The position numbers were made by a program, and so were the translations under genes. The notes below the pieces were generated by a model. It searched no databases and was not told where the DNA came from. It saw only the letters and a list, made by a program, of their open reading frames with translations. 64,000 bases of DNA from contig UQYV01000002.1 of the NCBI GenBank assembly GCA_900545245.1, forward strand, positions 76,324-140,323, in the 5' to 3' direction. Shown here piece after piece: positions 25,809 through 32,880 of this stretch. This stretch comes from an uncultured Bacteroidales bacterium (GTDB taxonomy: Bacteria > Bacteroidota > Bacteroidia > Bacteroidales > UBA932). How positions within the stretch are numbered: position 1 is the first letter of the stretch; every line of letters begins with the position of its first letter.

Positions 25809-27044
25809 TTATCTCAAGTTATTGTTTAGAAAATCAAATGCTTCAGCCCTTAGTTCAGATAGTTTGGCATCAACTTTTTCCCAGTCGATGTCCCCCTTTG
25901 GAACGTCTTCTGAAACCACAAGCCTCTCACTGAGACCAAACTGTCGAAGAAGCCATTCTATGCGGGAAAGCCCTCTGGCCTGGTTGCCGACGACGACGAA
26001 TGGTCTATGGAATAGTATTGAGAACACGCAGGCGTGGAATGAATCCGTGATGACGAATGATGCCCTCGAAATGCCCGCTATCCAAGATTCGACGGAAGGC
26101 TGCACCCTTGCGCTCACCTCGCCTGTTCCGCGAGGATCTATCACAAGGAAGCGAGTGATTTCCAAATGTTCATCAAGGCTCCGGGCTTCGGAAAGGAGAC
26201 ATTCAATCTCATGCACACGCCCAAGCGTTTCCGGTGTCCTGTCGAGGATGTATTCAAAGACGCGGCCATTGCCGTTCAAGTCCATCCCGGTTTCGGCAGG
26301 GGTTTCTATCCGGCAACAGTTGTCCTCCACGATGGGCAGATAGTCTTCTGCAGAAAGCAAAAACGTCGGGTCCGGAACGGTGACGGAGGCAACTCCAAGA
26401 TACTTACCGGCATTCTCTACTCCGGACAATTCACGGAATGACAGCGCATTGAAACGCCCCGCCAAGCATGATGCAAGAGCAGTTTCAAACGCATTGTATT
26501 CCCAGTCATCGCTGCCGAACGACACGGCATATGCAATCCGCCTCACATCCCAACCCTGCGGTCCCGCATCGTCAGAATACACCTTCTTCTTTGTCGCGAC
26601 GCTGCAAACTCCCCTATCTTTCCAAGTGAAGTCCAGATAGGAATTCATCAGATTCCGATTATACTTCGGTCTCCAAACCTGGTCGCTGCCGACGATAAAC
26701 ACGTCATAATCAGACGGTCCAATCTCATCGAATGAAGAAATATACCTTATATTCATATTTTCCCGAAAGAATCTGATGAATTCGGCGCCGACGACATGAA
26801 ACTCCCTGTTTATCCTGCGCTCACGGAATATCTCGACGTCTCCGCGCTGCAGCACATATCTCCGGAACGCCCTCGTCAGAAATTTCCGCACAGCCATGAT
26901 TCCTTTTGGAGCAGGGATTATCTCATCCAACTGTATTATTTCCACGTCATTGCCCATCCTGACAAGAGCCTGTTGCAATGCAAAGGCTTGCAGAACTCCG
27001 CCATAATTGGTGTGCAATTGTAATGTGACTATCCCAATCTTCAT
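25809..27044 (-). CDS. Polysaccharide pyruvyl transferase family protein
   Basis: Probable enzyme that transfers pyruvate from PEP to a sugar of an exopolysaccharide, making a ketal (CsaB/WcaK family). The 411 residues begin with KIGIVTLQLHTNYGGVLQAFALQ, the standard start of the family, with FIVGSDQVWRPKYN near 114-127 and ASFVITDSFHACVFSILFHRPFVVVGN near 325-350, whose Asp-Ser-Phe-His is the conserved catalytic-like part. It is followed at 2 bases by the GT2 gene and preceded at 7 bases by the flippase/FrhB fusion. In Bacteroidales an FrhB-like protein is frequently beside this family, so the fusion partner and this enzyme may act in one step. Confidence 0.9.
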   Translation of the reverse strand: MKIGIVTLQLHTNYGGVLQAFALQQALVRMGNDVEIIQLDEIIPAPKGIMAVRKFLTRAFRRYVLQRGDVEIFRERRINREFHVVGAEFIRFFRENMNIRYISSFDEIGPSDYDVFIVGSDQVWRPKYNRNLMNSYLDFTWKDRGVCSVATKKKVYSDDAGPQGWDVRRIAYAVSFGSDDWEYNAFETALASCLAGRFNALSFRELSGVENAGKYLGVASVTVPDPTFLLSAEDYLPIVEDNCCRIETPAETGMDLNGNGRVFEYILDRTPETLGRVHEIECLLSEARSLDEHLEITRFLVIDPRGTGEVSARVQPSVESWIAGISRASFVITDSFHACVFSILFHRPFVVVGNQARGLSRIEWLLRQFGLSERLVVSEDVPKGDIDWEKVDAKLSELRAEAFDFLNNNLR

Positions 27045-27051
27045 AGCTTCC

Positions 27052-29556
27052 CTATCTTTTATTCTTCCGTGCCGCTTTTTCGGCGATGCCGTATCCCCCG
27101 TTGCATTTAATTGAACGCTCGAACACGTCTGCCGGGACGTCGGTGAGTTTCAGAGACGCGGAAATATCTTCGACTGCCCTGGCTCCCCGCTCGGTGAAAA
27201 CGCTTACCACACTGACTCCAAGGCGGTTATATGCATCAGGAAACAACCGTTCCACGCCCCAGAAATCCCCCAGACTGATGTCCGCTCCGCTGCGTCCGTT
27301 CTTTGCGTGGCAGTTGTAGCACGAATCGCGAAGGTTTTTGTCTGCGAGAAAATCCTGCATGAACGGATTCTCAGAATAAGGCTGCGAAAGTCTGTTTATA
27401 CTGCCATCTGGCATAAGATAATCTATTGTCACATGATAGTCCTTCCACCCGGAGACGGATTTATCTCGGAAATTGACGCCACAGACGGAAACGGCTCCAG
27501 AGGCGGCAATGCCGGCATCGACAAAGCTGCGCCAAGCCGCGGGAAGAGGCGCCCCATGACAAAGGATCTCGACAAGCAGCAGCTGTCCGCCGACAGATTC
27601 CGGACACGCCCCGTTCGCTGCGGATATATTATCTCGACCGATAAAGATCTTCAACGCACGCACCTGACAAGGGGTGCCGACGAACATCACGGAACGCCCA
27701 GAGGCAAGCATATCCCTGATTTTCAGGAAACATCCGCCAATGGACGACTGTACGTACTTGCTCCGCATCATTGCCGCAAGGCTTGCCCCATCTTCGGCAA
27801 AGGCATGATGCACGCCACGGAAATCCTCATCCCAAACAGCTGCGCAGACAGTTCCTCCCCCACGGATAAAGTTCCCTGCAAGCGCATTAAACACCCCGCC
27901 TGAGGAACTCTGCCGCAAGATTTCGCCATCCCTGTTGGTTGCGGCATACACCCTTAAAGGACGGTTTGCGAAAGAGTCGAGACCATGACCAATGTTTTTA
28001 TTAGGCGACAGACGCGCCTTGACTGCAACAATGATGGACTTTCGCTCACCGGACGTGCATCCACGGAGCCATGCGGCAAGCACAGCCGAACACATGGCGA
28101 GCAGCACAACGAGAAGCGGATGCAGATGCAGTCCGAGCATGCCTGGAAGCATAATCGGCACACAGGCATAGGCAGTGACGGCGATGGCGCAGAGCCAAAC
28201 ATCACGCAGCCAGAGGCCGACGTCCAGGCCGACCATTTCACGAAGCAGAAACAGCCTTGCGAACATCGCTGCCTGAGAAAGCACAATCGCGACCACCACA
28301 ACCCACTCAACTCCAAGGCCATATGCGAGCAAGGCCCATGAAACAGGAATGTTGAGTAACAGAATTCCCCCCACAATCAGCTGGTATCTTTTTATGTTTC
28401 CTGTTGCCAGTTGCATTGTAATCAAAGAGTTGGAGAGAGAGTCGCTCAAAACCAGCACCAGCAGCAGACGGACAAACACCGGAGCATATTCCGGAATCTC
28501 CTTCAGCCACAGTCCCAACAGCCAGGGCGTCTCAAAAATGAGCGGAAGGGCGAAAAAGAGTATCAGGAAATATGAGAATTTCGATGACTTTCGCACGAGG
28601 CGATGCATGTAGTCGAACTCTCCGGAAGCGTATGACTTAGTTATCTGCGGATTTACCGCCGTCATGAAATTGGTGACGAAGCCCTGCACGGCATTGCTGA
28701 GCTGCATGGCGATGCCACGACCTGCATTGACAGCCGGGCTCGGAGAATAGAGATTTATGAGAATGTTGCCCCCTTGGTCCTTGAGCACGCCGGCACTCAC
28801 ACCGATGAAGTTCCACCCTGCGAAGCTGAACATTTCCTTGAGTATGGACGCATCCGTCCCGAAAAGTCCCTGCCGCATCCTGAATGTCTGCCCCTCAATC
28901 CGCTTTCTCCGACATTCATCAAAATGCCTCCGGCAGTAGATGGCATACGCGCTCCGCACGCACAGCGCCACAACGCACATGAGCAGGGCATACCAGACCA
29001 TCCGGTCAATCGGAGAGACCGCCAGCAGCAGCGCAACTCCGAGCTTCGCGAATCCTTCGAGCAGCCCGACTGCAGCGAATGCCCCCATACTTTCGTGGGC
29101 GATGATTGTCGCATTGTAGGGTACACTCAACAGATTTATCACAAAAGTTATGAGCGAGAACTGAAGGACAATCTGGGCAGCCGCGATCCTCTCCGGAGGA
29201 ATCGTCATCTTCTCGCCAATGAACCAGAGCCCCAACGGCTCACCGACAGCCACGACAATCAGCGCCAAAACAATCTGAACAAATACAGCGCAACGGAAAA
29301 TTGCGCCCAAGCGGGAGCCTCCCCTGCCGAGTTCAAAGGTGATGAAACGGGATATTGCGGAAGAAAGCGCCCCGGAGATTATCGAAAACATGGCAACGAC
29401 GCCACCGACGACGTTATATATGCCATAGTCGCTTTCTCCGAGAGCCCCGAGCACGACACGGGAAGTGTACAGCCCCACAAGCAGCAGGACTGCCATCCTC
29501 ACATAGAGAAGCAGAGTGTTTTTTGCTATCTTTTTTGCGCCATTAGAGTAATCCAT
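27052..29556 (-). CDS. Flippase (Wzx/MATE-like) fused to an FrhB-like C-terminal domain
   Basis: An unusual 834-residue fusion. The N-terminal 520 or so residues are a polysaccharide flippase: about 12-14 hydrophobic segments starting with LLLYVRMAVLLLVGLYTSRVVLG and SDYGIYNVVGGVVAMFS. Its normal C-terminal end (SIIVAVKARLSPNK) is preserved. After a linker of some 12 residues comes an FrhB (coenzyme F420 hydrogenase beta subunit C-terminal) domain: RQSSSGGVFNALAGNF, SKYVQSSIGGCF, FVGTPCQVRALK, EILCHGAPLP, and SCYNCHAKNGRSGADISLGDFWG. The two [4Fe-4S] ferredoxin clusters that usually precede this domain are absent. The ATG at 29556 is used because the only promoter-like element (CTAAGATA at 29601-29608, minus strand TATCTTAG) is close and the upstream TTG start would lie almost on the transcription start. 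An ATG at 29571 also exists. Confidence 0.87.
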   Translation of the reverse strand: MDYSNGAKKIAKNTLLLYVRMAVLLLVGLYTSRVVLGALGESDYGIYNVVGGVVAMFSIISGALSSAISRFITFELGRGGSRLGAIFRCAVFVQIVLALIVVAVGEPLGLWFIGEKMTIPPERIAAAQIVLQFSLITFVINLLSVPYNATIIAHESMGAFAAVGLLEGFAKLGVALLLAVSPIDRMVWYALLMCVVALCVRSAYAIYCRRHFDECRRKRIEGQTFRMRQGLFGTDASILKEMFSFAGWNFIGVSAGVLKDQGGNILINLYSPSPAVNAGRGIAMQLSNAVQGFVTNFMTAVNPQITKSYASGEFDYMHRLVRKSSKFSYFLILFFALPLIFETPWLLGLWLKEIPEYAPVFVRLLLVLVLSDSLSNSLITMQLATGNIKRYQLIVGGILLLNIPVSWALLAYGLGVEWVVVVAIVLSQAAMFARLFLLREMVGLDVGLWLRDVWLCAIAVTAYACVPIMLPGMLGLHLHPLLVVLLAMCSAVLAAWLRGCTSGERKSIIVAVKARLSPNKNIGHGLDSFANRPLRVYAATNRDGEILRQSSSGGVFNALAGNFIRGGGTVCAAVWDEDFRGVHHAFAEDGASLAAMMRSKYVQSSIGGCFLKIRDMLASGRSVMFVGTPCQVRALKIFIGRDNISAANGACPESVGGQLLLVEILCHGAPLPAAWRSFVDAGIAASGAVSVCGVNFRDKSVSGWKDYHVTIDYLMPDGSINRLSQPYSENPFMQDFLADKNLRDSCYNCHAKNGRSGADISLGDFWGVERLFPDAYNRLGVSVVSVFTERGARAVEDISASLKLTDVPADVFERSIKCNGGYGIAEKAARKNKR

Positions 29557-29710
29557 CCGTATCGTGCACATCCGTCCGTTCGGGGCGGACAATTAACTTG
29601 CTAAGATACGATAAAGTTTTCTATGCGCAAGCGAGTGGACGAAGTTTATGGCATTTTGCCCTACGATTGGAAAATATAGAGAATTTATCGTTGAAAAACA
29701 TTCATTTATT

Positions 29711-29741
29711 TTTGTCATCTGCATTTTTATTCATAACTTTA
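29711..29741 (+). promoter_or_regulatory. Promoter of the Dabb-domain gene
   Basis: TTTG at 29711-29714, a 19-base spacer, and TAACTTTA at 29734-29741 (one mismatch to TAnnTTTG). It lies 68 bases upstream of the start codon. The rest of the gap 29557-29809 holds no gene that I can see. Confidence 0.6.
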
Positions 29742-29809
29742 TGGACGTCAAAAAGCGGCGCGGATACGCCGTGAACATATAATTGAAAACACTTCAATAT
29801 TATAATGCT

Positions 29810-30109
29810 ATGGTCAGACATACAATAATGTGGAAGTTCAAGCCATCAGATGGAAGAACTCCAAAAGAAATTGCAGAAGACATCAAAGAACGCTATCAGG
29901 CTATCCTCGGGATTGTTCCAGGTCTGAAGAACGTTGAAGTCGGAGTGAACCGCAACGAGTCTGCGACATCCTACGACGCCGTTCTTATCGAGGATTTCGA
30001 CAACTGGGCAGATCTTGCAAGCTACAAGGCCGACCCGGTCCGCAACGAACTCAAGAAGTACATAGACTCTCATGTCGCTGCCAGAGCGAGGGTCGAATAC
30101 GAGAGATAG
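29810..30109 (+). CDS. Dabb (stress-responsive A/B barrel) domain protein
   Basis: A 99-residue cytoplasmic protein of the Dabb family, a dimeric ferredoxin-like fold found in stress-induced plant proteins and many bacteria. The start MVRHTIMWKFKPSDG is the family hallmark ('HivlfkFk'), followed by IPGLKNVEVG-type sequence (IVPGLKNVEVGVNRNES near 42-58), YDAVLIEDFDNWADLASYKADP near 62-83, and YIDSHVAARARVEYE at the end. No active site is known for most members; function is not established. It is a single-gene unit with its own promoter and terminator. Confidence 0.92.
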   Translation: MVRHTIMWKFKPSDGRTPKEIAEDIKERYQAILGIVPGLKNVEVGVNRNESATSYDAVLIEDFDNWADLASYKADPVRNELKKYIDSHVAARARVEYER

Positions 30110-30135
30110 CCAACACAGACATATTTATATACGAC

Positions 30136-30164
30136 ATCCCGGGACTTCACACCCGGGATTTTTT
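30136..30164 (+). terminator. Intrinsic terminator after the Dabb gene
   Basis: ATCCCGGG pairs with CCCGGGAT (30136-30143 and 30152-30159) around an 8-base loop, followed by TTTTTTG. Confidence 0.88.
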
Positions 30165-30253
30165 GTGTTCGTCAAGATCCTATTCTATAAACTCTCTATG
30201 CTTTGATGTTCAGTGAGTTAAGACGGAAGCATGATAAAAAAACGAGAAAACTT

Positions 30254-30284
30254 ATTGTCGGTCAGAAAAATGTACATAAATTTG
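30254..30284 (+). promoter_or_regulatory. Promoter of the small peptide / fimbrillin-like unit
   Basis: ATTG at 30254-30257, a 19-base spacer, and TAAATTTG at 30277-30284. The 11-base word TGTACATAAAT overlaps the -7 element and is repeated 25 bases downstream (30296-30306). Confidence 0.6.
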
Positions 30285-30318
30285 CGGCTTGGATTTGTAC
30301 ATAAATAACTATTAAAAG

Positions 30319-30456
30319 ATGAAGAAATCTTACATTTCTCCGCTTGTCTCAGAAATTGAGATGAGCGTCGAGTTGGGCTTCTGCCAGTCACCGGCAGGAG
30401 CGAACCTCGCTTTGGGGGACAGGTTCTATGACGATGTAGTCTCTGAAGAAAATTAG
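30319..30456 (+). CDS. Small 45-residue peptide, MKK-YISP type
   Basis: A short open frame read directly from the sequence: it begins MKKSYISPLVSEIEMSVE and ends RFYDDVVSEEN. It starts 35 bases downstream of a good promoter and is followed by the lipoprotein gene after 36 bases. Peptides beginning MKKxYxxP, with a hydrophobic-acidic helix and a short Cys-containing tail, are frequent in Bacteroidales genomes. Some sit before surface lipoproteins, and none has a known role that I am aware of. The sequence shows no signal peptide or transmembrane helix; it has one Cys (position 22) and a Pro-Ala-Gly turn. It may be a secreted or regulatory peptide, or a leader. Confidence 0.6.
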   Translation: MKKSYISPLVSEIEMSVELGFCQSPAGANLALGDRFYDDVVSEEN

Positions 30457-30492
30457 TGGTAGTGTCGTTAATCAGATTAAACTTAAGAAAGT

Positions 30493-31974
30493 ATGAAAAA
30501 GCAATATATTGCAGCGTTTGCCTGCATTCTTGCAGCAGCGTGCAGCAAAGCTGAACTGAATGAAGTAGCTCCGGGACCTTCCGGCGAGAGCATGACACTC
30601 ACTCTTCCACAAACCAAAGTCGCTATTTCAGGAGATTCCTATCAATTTGAATTGGACGATGAAATCACAGCCATTGCATCGAACGGCAGCCGGGCTACTC
30701 TGAAGCCGAATGCAGCCTCCAGTGGCGCTCACACGGCAACAAATTATTTCACAGGAACTTTCGACAAGCCTGTTACTGACGGAAGCACTATCAGTTTCTA
30801 TTACAATGCAAAGTCAATTGCCGACAATGGCACAGCAACGTTTGAGCAGAATGGTGACCCTTGGCTCGTTTCTACAGGCAACAACTTCACAAGGACCGAA
30901 GACAGGCAGATTTCCGTGACTGCAACATTGGCTGCACCTGAGAATGTCCGTGCCATTGCAGTGATTTTTACTGGCAATGAAGGTATTGAAAGCTTCGAAT
31001 TCCATGCAAAAGACCAGAGCATTAAACTTGGGACATTCGACGGGACTTCTTTTTCCGGAAATTCAACTGTCTCACAGAATGTGCTCAATCATCAGTCCGA
31101 AGGCATTGAATTCATGCGTTCCAACATCGTCTATGTCCCGAAAGATATGGAAGGCGGATTCTGGATAAAGGCAGTTAAGGGGCAACAGGCTATGTACAAG
31201 AGCTATGCGACGAAAAATCCTATCGAAAACACAAAGGTTACAATCAGTAGTTTCGTTCCGGCGAAGGTTGACATTGATGTGCAGATTTCTGGATTCGCGA
31301 CGTCTTATAGCTACGCAAAGGGTATCGACGGGGTCGCACAGAGCATAGCCACCGCCAATAGCAAGTCAAATGACTGGATGGACGAGGGCAAAGCAACTTA
31401 TAAAATCAGCCGTGAAGGCATTCCGGCAGCCCTTCTCACTTTCGATTCGTTCAAGCTTACCGTTGATGGCAAGGAGTACACCGGCGATGAGGCAACAAAA
31501 GCCATTTCTGTCGCAGCCGGAAACGGCCACACAACTTGGGGGCAGAAAGACATCGTCGCGACGGTGGTTTACAAGGATTTGGACGACAATGAATATACTG
31601 GCACCCAGACCATTGTACGGCACATTACTGGGTTGCCGTATGCGGCAAATGGCGTAGATTTAAGTGGAACAAAAGAATCTGAGAGTATTTCATTTTTATC
31701 TCCGTCAAACATTAGTATTTCCTTATCCCTAAATGATGTTACAGCAAGTTCTCTTTCACGTTGGCAGAAAGGACATCTTTATGTTAGTATTGGAGGAGTT
31801 GATTTAGGAATGCAAATTGAAGCTGGGAATACAAAGTTTGATAATGTTCATAAGGACAATATTACTTTAAATGGCTCTATTTCAACCGCAAACGGAAGTG
31901 TCGTTTTAACTCGAAAAACACCACTACCTGGGCCATATATAACAATATCCCAAGTAAACATATCATACAAATAA
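30493..31974 (+). CDS. Fimbrillin-like (Mfa_like_1) lipoprotein
   Basis: Exported surface protein of 493 residues. The lipoprotein signal is MKKQYIAAFACILAAACSKA, with the acylated Cys at residue 17. The fimbrillin-type N-domain follows: LTLPQTKVAISGDSYQFELDDEITAIA near residues 35-62, FTGTFDKPVTDGSTISFYYNAKS near 85-107, and NVRAIAVIFTGNEGIESFEFHA near 152-173. The middle (residues 260-390) is a repetitive beta-rich domain. The last 105 codons are AT-rich with different codon choice (many AAT, TTA, AGT) from the rest. It probably makes a fimbrial or adhesin-like subunit or a surface tip protein. No chaperone-usher or anchor genes are beside it. Confidence 0.82.
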   Translation: MKKQYIAAFACILAAACSKAELNEVAPGPSGESMTLTLPQTKVAISGDSYQFELDDEITAIASNGSRATLKPNAASSGAHTATNYFTGTFDKPVTDGSTISFYYNAKSIADNGTATFEQNGDPWLVSTGNNFTRTEDRQISVTATLAAPENVRAIAVIFTGNEGIESFEFHAKDQSIKLGTFDGTSFSGNSTVSQNVLNHQSEGIEFMRSNIVYVPKDMEGGFWIKAVKGQQAMYKSYATKNPIENTKVTISSFVPAKVDIDVQISGFATSYSYAKGIDGVAQSIATANSKSNDWMDEGKATYKISREGIPAALLTFDSFKLTVDGKEYTGDEATKAISVAAGNGHTTWGQKDIVATVVYKDLDDNEYTGTQTIVRHITGLPYAANGVDLSGTKESESISFLSPSNISISLSLNDVTASSLSRWQKGHLYVSIGGVDLGMQIEAGNTKFDNVHKDNITLNGSISTANGSVVLTRKTPLPGPYITISQVNISYK

Positions 31975-31988
31975 TCGGAGTAAAGCGC

Positions 31989-32016
31989 AGCGACGGCCAA
32001 ACACCGTCGCTTTTTA
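31989..32016 (+). terminator. Intrinsic terminator after the fimbrillin-like gene
   Basis: GCGACGG (31990-31996) pairs with CCGTCGC (32004-32010) around a 7-base loop, and TTTTT follows. It lies 15 bases after the stop codon. Confidence 0.9.
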
Positions 32017-32055
32017 TATCCCTCTCATCAAGACAGATAAAAAAATCCCTAATCT

Positions 32056-32085
32056 TTTGGTATTAAAAATAATTCCTTATCTTTG
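32056..32085 (+). promoter_or_regulatory. Promoter of the DUF4160/DUF2442 unit
   Basis: TTTG at 32056-32059, an 18-base spacer, and TATCTTTG at 32078-32085, 20 bases upstream of the broken DUF4160 start. The spacer is one base short of the usual range. Confidence 0.65.
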
Positions 32086-32105
32086 CGGCATAAAACATAA
32101 TGATT

Positions 32106-32346
32106 ATGCCAGAGGTATTCAGATTTTTCGGATATTCATTTTTCTTCTATAGTCGTGAGCATGAGCCAATTCATATCCATATCGAAGGCAATGATGGCTA
32201 CGCTATTTACGATTTAGAAGAGGATTCGTTTATCGAACGTGAACACAGTATAGAATAAAAAAGAACGACCTGAAAAAGATTGAAAGAATCATCTTTGAGA
32301 ACAAGGAGCTAATTATAAAAAGTGGAAGGAGCACTTTGAAAAGTGA
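32106..32346 (+). pseudogene. DUF4160 gene broken by two frameshifts
   Basis: The frame starting at 32106 (MPEVFRFFGYSFFFYSREHE, then PIHIHIEGNDGYAIYDLEED) is a clear DUF4160 domain, but stops at TAA 32256-32258 after 50 residues. The rest of the domain continues in another frame as RIKKNDLKKIERIIFENKEL, and then in a third as KKWKEHFEK ending at TGA 32344-32346. The second shift lies in an A-run near 32317-32321. Restoring one base at each place gives a normal domain whose stop overlaps the next start (TGATG). DUF4160 beside DUF2442 is a recurring two-gene pair regarded as toxin-antitoxin-like; with the first member broken, only the second looks functional. Confidence 0.75.
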
Positions 32347-32840
32347 TGGAAAAACTGCAGAACATATCATTTGATTCAAAATTCATTTATGCCGAAGATG
32401 AGAAGGGGCGCAAATTGAAACAGTCGCTTTTGTGGTATCCTGCTTTAGCAAAAGCCAGCAATGAGCAGCGCAGCAACTATACCATCGGCTTCACCGGGTT
32501 TCATTGGCGTGACCTTGACGAAGACATATCCTTTGAGAGCTTCGAGTACGAAGACGCAGTCCCGTCAAGGCTTCAGGAGTTCTTTCTGATTCACAAGGAA
32601 ATCAATGTGGCGGAGTTTGCCAAGCGCATTGGAATCAACGCCACCCTGCTGCGAAACTACATCAATGGCTTCAAAAAGCCATCAGCAGCCCGTGAGAAGG
32701 AAATAATCGAAGCAATACATAAACTTGGGCTGGAGTACTGTCTCTTCGCCACCGTTGATGGCTATGACGGTTCAGGGCAACACCCGATGAAACAATATCT
32801 CTCGGAACCGGAATCACCGAAATATGACAATCAGCAATAG
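32346..32840 (+). CDS. DUF2442 domain protein with a C-terminal HTH
   Basis: A 164-residue protein. The N-terminal part (residues 1-65) is the DUF2442 fold, with FIYAEDEKGRKLKQSLLWYPALAKA and YTIGFTGFHWRDLDEDISFE. The C-terminal half has a helix-turn-helix of the Cro/XRE-like or antitoxin type: NVAEFAKRIGINATLLRNYINGFKKPS near 89-115. The ATG at 32346 is used; a GTG one codon before also opens the frame. It overlaps the stop codon of the broken DUF4160 gene. It probably binds DNA and represses its own promoter, like antitoxins of such pairs. It may be a left-over antitoxin. Confidence 0.8.
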   Translation: MEKLQNISFDSKFIYAEDEKGRKLKQSLLWYPALAKASNEQRSNYTIGFTGFHWRDLDEDISFESFEYEDAVPSRLQEFFLIHKEINVAEFAKRIGINATLLRNYINGFKKPSAAREKEIIEAIHKLGLEYCLFATVDGYDGSGQHPMKQYLSEPESPKYDNQQ

Positions 32841-32880
32841 CAGGGAACCTCTGATAACACCAACAATGTAAAGATTTGGT

